Origin: Candidatus Paraprochloron terpiosi LD05
Lineage (GTDB): Bacteria; Cyanobacteriota; Cyanobacteriia; Cyanobacteriales; Prochloraceae
DNA length: 64,000 nt
Reading direction: 5' to 3'
Assembly: GCA_018141785.1 (NCBI GenBank)
Contig: CP073341.1
Span: 2,341,422-2,405,421, forward strand
A program made the translations under genes and the position numbers. Position 1 is the first letter of the stretch. Each line of letters opens with the position of its first letter. The notes under the pieces were generated by a model. It saw only the letters and a program-made list of their open reading frames with translations, was not told where the DNA came from and ran no database searches. Positions 1 through 7,804 of this stretch are shown here, piece after piece.

Positions 1-653
1 ACGAACCCATCGATCCCCTCCTGAATAAATTCCGAGATTTAGGACTAAAACAAGCTTTCCCTCCCATTAGAATTAAAGATACCCCCACATCAGCTATCTA
101 TCAACTCTGTGAAGAATCTGGTACCGACTTAGGACAAACTCTCGCCTTAGATCGGAAAGTGAAAGCCAGGAAATCCCTGGACAACGAGTTAGATAAAGCC
201 ATGGGGCGTTTGAGCGGTGGACTTTACATTCTCACCGCCAAAAAAGATAACCTCACCAGCGCTATGCTCGCTTCTTGGGTAGCCCAAGCTAGTTTTGAAC
301 CCCCAGGTTTTACCGTTGCTGTAGCTAAAGATAGGGCAATAGAATCTTTAATGCAATTTGGCGATCGCTTTGTTTTAAATATTCTCGAAGAAGGGAAATA
401 TCAAAAGTTAATGAAACACTTCCTCAAGCGCTTCCCTCCTGGTGCCGATCGCTTTGCTGGAGTACAAACCCAAACAGCAGCTAATGGCTCTCCTATCCTC
501 ACAGAAGCCCTCGCCTATTTAGAGTGCACTGTTGCCAGTAGGATGGAATGTTCAGACCACTGGGTAATCTATAGCCAAGTAACCAACGGTCGCGTCGCCA
601 ACCCTGACGCCTTCACTGCTGTCCACCATCGCAAAGTGGGCAATTACTATTAG
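1..653 (+). CDS. flv3: Flavodiiron protein, C-terminal part (Flv3-type), 5' end outside window
   Basis: The reading frame is open from the window edge (codons start at base 3) to the TAG at 651-653. The first ~55 codons are the end of a flavodoxin domain; the rest is the flavin-reductase (NAD(P)H:flavin oxidoreductase) domain found only in cyanobacterial/plant class C flavodiiron proteins, with the segments SWVAQASFEPPGFTVAVAKD and RMECSDHWVIY. Such proteins reduce O2 to water on the acceptor side of PSI. It matches the C-terminus of the complete homologue at 4702-6423 closely. The Flv3 assignment is inferred because the other copy has the degenerate iron site typical of Flv1; the metallo-beta-lactamase domain that would prove it is off the window. 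The internal ATG at 159 is not the real start. Confidence 0.88.
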   Translation, partial: EPIDPLLNKFRDLGLKQAFPPIRIKDTPTSAIYQLCEESGTDLGQTLALDRKVKARKSLDNELDKAMGRLSGGLYILTAKKDNLTSAMLASWVAQASFEPPGFTVAVAKDRAIESLMQFGDRFVLNILEEGKYQKLMKHFLKRFPPGADRFAGVQTQTAANGSPILTEALAYLECTVASRMECSDHWVIYSQVTNGRVANPDAFTAVHHRKVGNYY

Positions 654-734
654 AGGGTTTGAGGTTTGGGGTTTCATATTTTAGGAATTTGACCCCAAAT
701 CTTATTATATACTATAATTGAAAGGTGAGGGTAT

Positions 735-856
735 ATGAAAAGTCAAATGACAATGATTTATTGGAAAAGCGAAAGGTTTTGGCTAGGTAAACTCCTTTAA
801 CATCCAAAAATTATGAAAATTTCAAAGATGCTTATTTAATGATGCTCATGGAATAA
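735..856 (+). pseudogene. HicB-type antitoxin remnant
   Basis: Starting at ATG 735 after a GGTGAGG ribosome site, the frame reads MKSQMTMIYWKSERFWLGKLL and then stops (TAA at the place where a Glu codon would be expected). The following bases continue with HPKI and, after a short loss of sequence, NFKDAYLMMLME. This is the usual order of a HicB-like antitoxin (KLLEHPEIMTQGE... ENLKDAYLLM). Seen: the stop and the missing middle. Inferred: a dead hicB whose hicA partner is gone. Confidence 0.6.
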
Positions 857-871
857 GATAGAATAAAACTC

Positions 872-1966
872 ATGAAGTTTGAGTGGAGTGAAAACAAGGC
901 TGTGGCAAATCTATCAAAGCATAGAGTCTCATTTGAGGAAGCAACAACTGTTTTTGATGATCCTCTTTTTGTTGACTTCTATGACCCAGACCATTTTGCC
1001 GATGAGGAGCGATACCTTATTGTTGGAGAATCAAACCGTAGGAAATTATTAATCGTGTCCTATACTGAAAGAGCAACTTCAATTCGCATCATCAGTGCAA
1101 GAGAAGTGACTCCATCTGAACGAGAATCTTATGAGGAGGATTGTAAATCAATGAAAAATGAATTTGAACGATTAGGTTTAGATCCAGATTATTTCAGACG
1201 TCTTATAAATATAAACAATATTAAAGCATTTTTTCAGGAACTTATTCGGCCAATAGCAAGTTTGAAACATCAAAGACCTGGCTCCATTGAGTTTCACAGA
1301 TGGAAACGTAATGTCGAAGAGCAACTTGGACAACCACAAATAGATAGCGAAAGATATTTGCAGGAATTCAGCAATATCGACTTTGACAAGAACTATGAAT
1401 CTGCTCTGAACGAGGCCCAAGTCTTATTTCAGTCATATAGAGATAATCTAATCAACTCTAAGCCAGCAACAATGAAACAGCAAAACTCCTCCGTCAGTCC
1501 ACGAACAAACGATATTTTCATTGTTCATGGACATGATGAAGAAATGAAGCAAGCAGTAGCCAGAACTCTAGAGAGACTTAAGCTCAAGCCCATTATTCTT
1601 CATGAACAACTTAATCAAGGTGCCACGATCATTGAAAAGTTTGAGAAAAATGCTAATGTTCAATTCGCAATTATTTTGCTTTCACCTGATGATATTGGCT
1701 ACCTAAAAACAGAAGGTTCTGAAAAGGCTCAACCACGGGCAAGGCAGAATGTAATTCTTGAATTAGGGTATTTTATTGGTAAACTTTCCAGAGCTAAAGT
1801 TTTTGTACTAAAGCGAGATAATGAAAAGGATGAATTAGAATTGCCAACAGATATAAATGGGATTACTTATACCTCATATGACTCAGGTGATAGTTGGAAA
1901 TCGAAATTATTTCAGGAACTAAAAGCCACGGGCTATAATGTTGATGCAAATGATTTATTTACCTAA
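872..1966 (+). CDS. BrnT toxin domain fused to TIR-like nucleotide-binding domain (PF10137-like)
   Basis: Residues 1-90 are a complete BrnT-type RNase toxin: start FEWSENKA, KHRVSFEEA, and the ending IRIISAREVTPSERESYEED. Residues ~91-212 are a polar helical linker. Residues ~213-360 are the TIR-like predicted nucleotide-binding domain related to CAP12/Pycsar effectors: IFIVHGHDEEMKQAVART, LSPDDIGY, RARQNVILELGYFIGKL. BrnT is normally a ~90-aa single-domain protein followed by the brnA antitoxin; no brnA is seen here. An internal ATG at 1151 lies 10 nt after GAGGAGGA, which itself codes the BrnT tail, so the second part could also be made separately (271 aa). Either this is a toxin-effector fusion or brnT lost its stop and ran into the next gene. 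The C-terminal domain looks intact. Confidence 0.75.
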   Translation: MKFEWSENKAVANLSKHRVSFEEATTVFDDPLFVDFYDPDHFADEERYLIVGESNRRKLLIVSYTERATSIRIISAREVTPSERESYEEDCKSMKNEFERLGLDPDYFRRLININNIKAFFQELIRPIASLKHQRPGSIEFHRWKRNVEEQLGQPQIDSERYLQEFSNIDFDKNYESALNEAQVLFQSYRDNLINSKPATMKQQNSSVSPRTNDIFIVHGHDEEMKQAVARTLERLKLKPIILHEQLNQGATIIEKFEKNANVQFAIILLSPDDIGYLKTEGSEKAQPRARQNVILELGYFIGKLSRAKVFVLKRDNEKDELELPTDINGITYTSYDSGDSWKSKLFQELKATGYNVDANDLFT

Positions 1967-2075
1967 CAAGTTGGTCTCACGCCGCTGACCTCAAGGTCTT
2001 TGGGCTTCCTAGAAATAGTGAAAGTTTGGTGTCGCCTAGTTAGAGCACCAGCTTTCACGTAAAGTGGCATTACGA

Positions 2076-2159
2076 AAATTGCGGATGCTTAATCGTGCAG
2101 AAATTCTTCAAGACCTTCGTGTCCCACCAACTAATCGTTTGGAGCCTAGAAATTATTGA
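2076..2159 (+). pseudogene. HigB-type toxin fragment
   Basis: A 27-codon stretch reads KLRMLNRAEILQDLRVPP then TNRLE, which is the middle of a HigB toxin (family pattern: KL..L.AA..L.DLRVPPGNRLEAL.GDR.GQ.SIRIN). The match ends abruptly after RLE and a TGA follows. The RNA-contacting C-terminal part is missing, so it is a relic. Identification rests on this short conserved block. Confidence 0.55.
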
Positions 2160-2175
2160 TTATCAATGAAAGAAA

Positions 2176-2682
2176 TTGCTTAAAGCAATACTGATATCAG
2201 GTGCCAATGGAGCTGAAAAAACGACCTTTCCACGGCAACTTTTGCAGCTCCAATATCCCAATATTACTTTCTTGAATGTTGACGAAATTCAGCGTGAAGG
2301 TGAGACATACTCTCATCCGATTACAGCAGGAAGGGAATTTATGCGTCGTCTGACTCAGCTTGAAATCAGTCGTCACAGCTTTGCAATAGAGACGACCTTA
2401 TCATCCAGAATGTATAGGAGTCGGATACTACGATGGAGAAATTTAGGTTATCGAACCTCGCTACATTTCATTGAACTCCCATCAGCAGATTTTGCGGTTC
2501 ATCGTGTGGCAATCCGTGTCGATGCTGGTGGACATTCAGTTTCTGAAGTTGACGTGAGACGGCGATTTGAGCGAGGATTACGGCTTTTCAAAAATGTCTA
2601 TCAACCCCTTGTGGACGAATGGTATCATTGGTTTAGTGATGATGGAGGACTTCAACTTGTCGATCAATACCCAAAACACTAA
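2176..2682 (+). pseudogene. Zeta-toxin-like P-loop kinase, Walker A degraded
   Basis: A 168-aa ORF with the layout of the cyanobacterial zeta-toxin/AAA family: a P-loop near residues 8-17, FLNVDEIQ, SFAIETTLSS at the second strand, and an arginine-rich RRRFERGLRLF helix near the C-terminus. The P-loop reads GANGAEKTT where the family needs GxNGAGKTT/S, so the glycine before lysine is Glu. The start is TTG with no strong ribosome site. It lies among toxin-antitoxin debris, so a dead or dying gene is the simplest reading. Confidence 0.6.
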
Positions 2683-2683
2683 T

Positions 2684-2866
2684 GTTGTTAATAAGCTTGA
2701 AATCATGCTTGAGGCGGCTCGTCGTGCAACTTGGGATGCTCTGAATGGTCCAAGGTATCTAAGATCTGGTTGTTTCAATCCCTCTATGAACTTCCCGAAG
2801 AGCATAGAGGAGACACCTATAGAAGACACTGCCGAGAGAGAAGTGACTCCATCTGAACCAAGATAA
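2684..2866 (+). pseudogene. Small zeta-partner ORF remnant ending in a BrnT-tail copy
   Basis: Directly after the zeta-like ORF, in a different frame, the sequence reads VNKLEIMLEAARRATWDAL and NGPRYLRSGCFNP. From general experience, this resembles the small ORF that follows zeta-like kinases in cyanobacteria. The last codons (2836-2857) repeat 22 bases of the BrnT tail found at 1100-1121 (peptide REVTPSE), showing a splice of two relics. No clear function. Confidence 0.4.
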
Positions 2867-2913
2867 AACCTTGGCAGAATTTGCCGCTGTAACAAATATG
2901 TTACTATTGTTCT

Positions 2914-3206
2914 ATGGACTGGAGCATTGAGTATTATAGCGATGAAGTCGAACAATTAATTCTGCAACTACCCTCTGGATTACTCGCACGGTATTTGCGG
3001 CTCACCGATCTCATGCTGGAGTTTGGCCCGAATCTGGGCATGCCCCACACTCGTCCTATGGGGAAGAATCTATTCGAGTTGCGAGTCAAAGGTACGGACA
3101 CAAAAGGATAGTAATGCTCCACGTCTTTATCAAAAAATCCCAGAAGACTCCTAAAAGTGAGTTGGAAATAGCTAAACGGAGACAAAAAGAGATTTTGCGA
3201 AAATGA
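2914..3206 (+). pseudogene. RelE/HigB (phage-derived Gp49-like) toxin, internal deletion and frameshift
   Basis: The frame begins MDWSIEYYSDEVEQLILQLP, continues LGMPHTRPMGKNLFELRVKG and stops at TAG 3109-3111. One frame over, the C-terminus IVMLHVFIKKSQKTPKSELE and AKRRQKEILRK runs to the TGA at 3204-3206. The residues that normally join the two halves (about 15 aa, the RVFY strand) are missing. The TGA overlaps the next ATG as ATGA, the normal toxin-to-antitoxin arrangement. Confidence 0.78.
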
Positions 3207-3586
3207 CCCATAATGAATTGAAGCAAAGCGCCTTACAAAAGCCGGCAGTCCAAGCCGCTTATGAGGCATTAGAACCTGAATTTGCGCTCTTACGCCAAAT
3301 GTTGCAGGCCCGTCAAGAGGTAGGTATCTCTCAGGCAGAGATTGCCAAGGGGATGGGCACCAAGCCAATCGCTGTGCGGAAGCTCCAAGGTTCGGATTAT
3401 ACTTTTGGATCTCTTGCAGCTCCTTCCCCCGATGAAGTCCGAGACAAGCTAGAAGCGTTACAAATTATGGAAGAAGATATTGCTGATGCTGTCACTTGGG
3501 CGCGCGACTCATACAGAAGGGCAAATGTCAGCATTGCAATCGATTGTTCATGGAGATGGATGGAGCCGTGGAATTGCACCACATAG
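3203..3586 (+). pseudogene. HigA-like antitoxin fused to a second antitoxin tail (chimera)
   Basis: Residues 1-~60 are an XRE/HigA antitoxin (MTHNELKQSALQKPAVQAAY, EFALLRQMLQARQEVGISQA, EIAKGMGTKP). The helix-turn-helix is cut after VRKLQ, and the frame continues with an unrelated antitoxin C-terminus (SPDEVRDKLEALQIMEEDIA then DAVTWAR), of the sort seen upstream of PIN-domain toxins. The final ~20 residues read out of frame through a group II intron ORF. It looks like three loci joined by deletion. Confidence 0.6.
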
Positions 3587-3711
3587 ATGGCAACCATAAC
3601 AACTGGAAACGTAAGAATCTAGTTGCCCTCCACCGTGAGTGTCACCAGGCGCAAGCGATACATCGCTTGCGTACTAAGGACAGTCTACGGAAGCGCGCCA
3701 TAAAGGCATAG
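3496..3711 (+). pseudogene. Group II intron-encoded protein, HNH endonuclease tail only
   Basis: The frame reads RLIQKGKCQHCNRLFMEMDG, AVELHHIDGNHNNWKRKNL and VALHRECHQ, a C2H2-type HNH module with Cys pairs and the ELHHID core, as found at the C-terminus of cyanobacterial group II intron maturases. Reverse transcriptase and maturase domains are missing upstream, where the sequence is antitoxin DNA instead. The apparent TTG start is an artefact of the truncation. Confidence 0.7.
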
Positions 3712-3838
3712 AAGCACCTGAGCCCCCGGCATTGATTAATGGCGGGGGTGAAAGCCGCACGTCCGGGACGCCAAAGGCGGCACCTTCGGTGTCGTAGGAG
3801 AGGGGCGAGCTGCGTGGCAGCTCCCTCGACTCTAATAA
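3712..3838 (+). other. Possible 3' end of a group II intron (domains V/VI region)
   Basis: Immediately after the HNH ORF, 127 GC-rich bases form several hairpins, including GTGAAAGCCGCACGTCCGGG, which resembles the GUGAAAG-CGCACG layout near intron domain V, and a GAGCTGCGTGGCAGCTC stem. Then the PIN-toxin reading frame resumes. I cannot fold it, so the exact intron border is uncertain. The bases 3728-3747 also match the palindrome at 30750. Confidence 0.35.
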
Positions 3839-4102
3839 ATGAATATTTGCCTTTTTGTGAATGTGTTGAAATTTCTAATCCACCACCTACGGTTCCAGAG
3901 TGTCGAGATCCAAAGGATACTCCTTTTTTGTGGTTAGCGACCCGCGCTACGCGCGGATCTGCCCATAGGGCAGCGCGCAGGGCAGGCAGATTACTTGGTG
4001 ACCGGAGATCGGGATATCACTGCGCTGACAGACAAGTTCTCAGTTCCGATTGTGACGGGAGAGATGTTTAAGAGAATTGTGAAAGGAAACCCAACACAAT
4101 AA
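3829..4102 (+). pseudogene. PIN-domain toxin (COG1569-like), C-terminal half, interrupted by a repeat
   Basis: The frame reads LINEYLPFCECVEISNPPPT, VPECRDPKDTPFLWLA and, after a 37-base palindromic insert and a frame change, AGQADYLVTGDRDITALTD and PIVTGEMFKRIV before TAA 4100-4102. CRDPKD and TGDRD are the acidic motifs of PIN nucleases. The N-terminal half is lost upstream, where intron debris begins. Confidence 0.68.
3940..3976. repeat. Palindromic interspersed repeat inside the PIN toxin relic
   Basis: Thirty-seven bases containing two hairpins (CCGCGCTACGCGCGG and CTGCCCATAGGGCAG) separate FLWLA from AGQADYLV of the PIN relic. Removing them and restoring one codon rejoins the protein motif, so the repeat is an insertion. 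Confidence 0.6.
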
Positions 4103-4124
4103 CACAGACCGCTTTTTATACCCC

Positions 4125-4153
4125 TTGACACATTGAGAAAAAGTCGCTACCAT
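4125..4153 (+). promoter_or_regulatory. Sigma-70-type promoter
   Basis: TTGACA (4125-4130), a 17-base spacer and TACCAT (4148-4153). It faces the small ORF at 4244. Confidence 0.6.
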
Positions 4154-4243
4154 AGAGGTAATGGTGTCACCTGAGCACCAAGGGGGAGTGATTTGAATTT
4201 CCTAACACAACCGGACACCAGAAACTGACAGTGAGACAAGATA

Positions 4244-4549
4244 ATGACGGTATTAATGCAACAAACATTTGACAAAATTTTACTGCTTTCTGAAGAGAAA
4301 CAAAATACTCTTGCTACATATCTACAGAAGCATATGGACGATAAGCAGCAAAAAGCTGAGAAAGAAAAGCGGATTAGGGAAGGAACCTATATCATTGATG
4401 ATTTCAACGAAGAAACTCAACAAGCAATCAGAAACATTGAAGAATTTAAAAACTTAACGGTTTGTGAAAATCCAGACGATCTCTATAAAAAGTTAGGCAT
4501 TTCTAGCAAATACCATGACAGAGACCATATCTTTCCGAATAAGATATAA
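4244..4549 (+). CDS. Small antitoxin-like protein without a toxin partner
   Basis: A 101-aa charged helical protein (QQTFDKILLLSEEKQNTLAT..., TYIIDDFNEETQQAI, ending PDDLYKKLGIS). Its size, charge and the DDLYKKLGI tail resemble type II antitoxins of cyanobacteria, in which a bactericidal partner normally follows; here the next 150 bases hold only a dispersed repeat. A good promoter lies upstream at 4125. Family not firmly recognised. Confidence 0.55.
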   Translation: MTVLMQQTFDKILLLSEEKQNTLATYLQKHMDDKQQKAEKEKRIREGTYIIDDFNEETQQAIRNIEEFKNLTVCENPDDLYKKLGISSKYHDRDHIFPNKI

Positions 4550-4590
4550 AACGTTGCCAAAATTGCTCAACACGCCCTCTCTTATCTTTA

Positions 4591-4620
4591 CTCTGTGTCC
4601 TCTGCGTCTCTGCGGTTTAA
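4591..4620. repeat. Interspersed repeat, CTCTGCGTCTCTGCGG family
   Basis: This copy reads CTCTGTGTCCTCTGCGTCTC then TGCGGTTTAA. Other copies in the window: 6457-6493, 11513-11546, 17276-17320, 18321-18373, 35682-35725 and, inverted, 59551-59585. All lie between genes or inside a MITE. Confidence 0.8.
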
Positions 4621-4701
4621 TCAAGGAGCAGTTCTCCAATTAATAAATTAATTTATACATTAATATCTTATTAAAAACATAAAATAGTAAAAAATAAGAA
4701 A

Positions 4702-6423
4702 ATGACAGTAAATAAACCAAGAGATGTTCAAGTATATCTCATTACAGAAGATACCAGAGTAATGCGATCGCGCACTTGGGACAGACTCAAATTTGAAATA
4801 GAGTACGGGTTAAAAAGAGGTACCACAGCTAACAGCTTTTTAATTCAAGGAGAGAAAACCGCCTTAATCGATCCACCAGGAGAATCTTTTACTGAAATTT
4901 TTCTCACTGCATTAAAAGAAAGAATTAACCTCACAGACATCGATTATATCATTCTGGGTCATGTCAATCCCAATCGAGGGGTCACCCTGAAAGCAATACT
5001 GGAACTTGCACCCAATATTACCTTAATCTGTTCCAATCCCGGAGCTATTAACCTTAGCAAAATTTTCCCAGAACAAGAACTAAAAATAACGGTGGTCAAA
5101 GGAGGAGAAACTGTAAATTTAGGTAACGGTCATCTCCTAGAATTCGTCCCCACACCGGACCCCCGCTTTCCTGATCGCCTTTGTACCTACGACCCCAAAA
5201 CCCAAATCCTCTATACGGACAAACTCTTTGGTGCCCATATCTGTAAGGATCAGGTCTTAGACGAAGGTTGGCAAGTCTATACCGAAGACCGTCGCTACTA
5301 TTTCGATTGTCTCATGGCGCCCCACGCCGGGCAAGTCACCGCAGCCTTAGATAAATTGAGCAGTTTCCCAGCCAAAATATACGCTCCGGGTCACGGTCCT
5401 TTAGTTCGCTATGGTTTAACAGAATTAAATGTAGCCTATCAAAAATGGTCAACAAAAGAAAAGTTACAATCAATAATTACTGCATTAGTTTATGCATCAG
5501 CTTATGGAAATACCGCAACCCTAGCCCAGGCCATCGCCCGGGGTATTACCAAGGCGGGAGTGGGGGTAGAATCCATTAATGCAGAATTTGCCGAACCGGA
5601 TGAAATCAAAGCAGCAGTGGAAAAATCAGCTGGCTTTATCTTTGGTTCCCCTACTCTTGGTGGTCACGCACCGACCCAGATTCAAACAGCCTTAGGTATA
5701 GCCTTAGCTAATGGGGATAAGAATAAACTGGTGGGGGTATTCGGTTCCTACGGTTGGAGTGGGGAAGCCATTGATTTGTTAGAAAGTAAATTCCGGGACG
5801 GCGGCTATACCTTTGGCTTTGAGACAATTCGGGTCAAATTTAAACCCACTGACGTCACCCTCAAATACTGCGAAGAAGCAGGAACAGATTTTGCTCAAGG
5901 ATTGAAAAAAGCCCAAAGAGCACGGAAACCTAAGGGGGTAGGGAGTGCAGGGGCGCGGACAGAACAAGCTTTAGGTAAAATTGTCGGCTCTCTCTGCGTC
6001 GTAACTACGCAGCAAGGGGACTTGGGTGGTGGAATGCTGGCGAGTTGGGTATCTCAAGCTACCTTCAATCCCCCTGGTTTTACAGTAGCGGTAGCCAAAG
6101 AAAGGGCGATCGAATCTTTGTTACATACAGATGCGTCATTCGTCCTCAATATTTTGCAGGAAGGGAATGAAAAGACTCTCATGAAACAATTCCTCAAACC
6201 TTTTGCACCAGGAGAAGACCGTTTTGCCAATTTGGCAGTAAAGAGAGCAGAAAATGGTTCCCCCATTCTTCAAGATGCTCTCGCTTATCTGGAATGTCGG
6301 GTAGCAAATCGGATGGAATGTAGCGATCACTGGGTTATTTACGCAGTAGCAGATATTGGAGAGGTGTTGCAAAATTCAGGAGTAACAGCCATCCATCACC
6401 GCAAATCCGGCAGTCATTATTAA
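4702..6423 (+). CDS. flv1: Flavodiiron protein with degenerate di-iron site (Flv1-type)
   Basis: A complete 573-aa class C flavodiiron protein: metallo-beta-lactamase-like domain (~1-255), flavodoxin domain (~256-400, FMN loop SAYGNTATLAQ, then FGSYGWSGEA), and flavin reductase domain (~415-573). These proteins take electrons downstream of PSI to reduce O2 to water without making superoxide, usually as Flv1/Flv3 heteromers. The canonical ligand run HxExDH reads HVNPNR (H87, N89, N91, R92) and the later His is R155; D173 and H231 remain. Loss of several iron ligands is the known signature of Flv1/Flv2 as against Flv3/Flv4. Its partner at 1-653 is separated by about 4 kb of debris. Flv2 cannot be fully excluded. 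Confidence 0.88.
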   Translation: MTVNKPRDVQVYLITEDTRVMRSRTWDRLKFEIEYGLKRGTTANSFLIQGEKTALIDPPGESFTEIFLTALKERINLTDIDYIILGHVNPNRGVTLKAILELAPNITLICSNPGAINLSKIFPEQELKITVVKGGETVNLGNGHLLEFVPTPDPRFPDRLCTYDPKTQILYTDKLFGAHICKDQVLDEGWQVYTEDRRYYFDCLMAPHAGQVTAALDKLSSFPAKIYAPGHGPLVRYGLTELNVAYQKWSTKEKLQSIITALVYASAYGNTATLAQAIARGITKAGVGVESINAEFAEPDEIKAAVEKSAGFIFGSPTLGGHAPTQIQTALGIALANGDKNKLVGVFGSYGWSGEAIDLLESKFRDGGYTFGFETIRVKFKPTDVTLKYCEEAGTDFAQGLKKAQRARKPKGVGSAGARTEQALGKIVGSLCVVTTQQGDLGGGMLASWVSQATFNPPGFTVAVAKERAIESLLHTDASFVLNILQEGNEKTLMKQFLKPFAPGEDRFANLAVKRAENGSPILQDALAYLECRVANRMECSDHWVIYAVADIGEVLQNSGVTAIHHRKSGSHY

Positions 6424-6503
6424 GCGGTGCGACCGCACCAAGACGTTGCCTCCAACTCTCTCTGCGCCCTCTGCGTCTCTGTGGTTCAATTAAAATAGTT
6501 ACC

Positions 6504-7322
6504 TTGAAACAAAGACTCGATACCTTATTAGTAGATCTCAACCTTTGCGAATCTCGCTCCAAAGCCGTTAGGCTGATTAGAGCGGGGGAAGTTAAAGTTA
6601 ATCAGCGGATAATCGATAAACCAGGTACGGAAGTAGATCCTGCGGCTGAGATTGAGCTGAAACAAAAGCCCTCCTATGTATCTCGCGGGGGAGTAAAGTT
6701 AGCTAGAGCCCTTGAGGTATTTGCCATTGACATCCGAGGGCGCATTTGTCTCGACGGCGGAATTTCTACAGGGGGCTTTACCGACTGTCTCCTGCAAGCA
6801 GGGGCAAAACAGGTTTATGGAGTGGATGTGGGCTACGGACAAGTAGCCTGGAGCATTCGCCAAAATCTCCAGGTGGTATTAAAAGAACGAACTAATTTTC
6901 GCTACCTCACTCCCACTGATTTATATGGTAAGAAAAGGGCTGCTGATTTTGGCGTCATGGATTTATCCTTTATTTCCCTGAGGAAAGTCCTAGATGCGCT
7001 GTGGAACCTACTGGTATCTCCTCGGGAGGTAGTATTGCTGATAAAGCCCCAATTTGAAGTCGGGCGAAATCTGGTGGGGAAGAAAGGAGTTGTTCGCAAC
7101 CCGATTCATCAAGCCGAGGCTATCAGCCAAGTATTAGCAACAGCGAAAAAGTTAGGATGGCAATATGAAGGTTTAATTCCTTCCCCCATCGTCGGACCTG
7201 CTGGAAATATCGAGTATCTTCTCTGGCTGAGTACAAACAGTCGAAATCCAGGAATACAAGTATCGGATATTCAACAAGTTACCAACCAGGCAAGGGCACA
7301 AAGCACAAGACCCGTTAATTGA
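6504..7322 (+). CDS. tlyA: TlyA-family rRNA (cytidine-2'-O)-methyltransferase
   Basis: A 272-aa protein with an N-terminal S4 RNA-binding domain (KQRLDTLLVDLNLCESRSKA, RAGEVKVNQ) and a C-terminal FtsJ-like Rossmann methyltransferase (YVSRGGVKLARALEVF, CLDGGISTGGFTDCLLQAGA, VYGVDVGYGQV, IKPQFEVGR). It is expected to 2'-O-methylate 16S/23S rRNA cytidines using SAM; the DxGxSTGGFTD loop is the SAM site. Translation starts at TTG 6504, because no earlier ATG gives the S4 start. It lies after a copy of the CTCTGCG repeat and is co-directional with flv1. Confidence 0.9.
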   Translation: MKQRLDTLLVDLNLCESRSKAVRLIRAGEVKVNQRIIDKPGTEVDPAAEIELKQKPSYVSRGGVKLARALEVFAIDIRGRICLDGGISTGGFTDCLLQAGAKQVYGVDVGYGQVAWSIRQNLQVVLKERTNFRYLTPTDLYGKKRAADFGVMDLSFISLRKVLDALWNLLVSPREVVLLIKPQFEVGRNLVGKKGVVRNPIHQAEAISQVLATAKKLGWQYEGLIPSPIVGPAGNIEYLLWLSTNSRNPGIQVSDIQQVTNQARAQSTRPVN

Positions 7323-7387
7323 TGAGTGTATCTGCTTCAATAGAATTTTAAAGGAATCCCAACCAAGAACTAAACTTTTTGGCTAGT

Positions 7388-7666
7388 TTAGAGACCCCCA
7401 GCGTTAGCCAAACCCAAAATAACAGCAGCGCCGAGAATATGACCTAAGCTAGTGGTGGCTAGTAATTCGGGAAGGCCAAAGTTTTTCCACAGGGCTGGCT
7501 TGGGCAAAGGTAATTCAGGACCATTCCCCGCATTTTTAATGGCAAAGCGACCAATCACAATAGCAAAAATGTTGCAGGTAATCATTACCACGGCAACGGA
7601 TAAATTCCACTCTACGGTTACGGGTACAGTAGATTGCACTGCGATCAATAAACTGGTATGAATCAA
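7388..7666 (-). CDS. psaK: Photosystem I reaction centre subunit PsaK
   Basis: A 92-aa protein with two membrane helices (around LSVAVVMITCNIFAIVIG and LGHILGAAVILGLA) joined by the short charged loop RFAIKNAGNGPELPLPKP. This is the PsaK layout; the subunit sits at the rim of PSI and is involved in antenna/IsiA or phycobilisome contacts. It stands alone, convergent with tlyA and divergent from trpF across a 138-bp AT-rich gap. Confidence 0.95.
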   Translation of the reverse strand: MIHTSLLIAVQSTVPVTVEWNLSVAVVMITCNIFAIVIGRFAIKNAGNGPELPLPKPALWKNFGLPELLATTSLGHILGAAVILGLANAGGL

Positions 7667-7804
7667 GGTGTCCTCTCCTGGGTATGCTAAATTTCAATGT
7701 AATCAGGAATTATATAAATCAATGCAAGGGTTTTTTTGAATAATTAACATTTCTTCAAAATATTAGCTCACTCAAAAACAGGCTGATTGGTTCATACTGA
7801 GACT

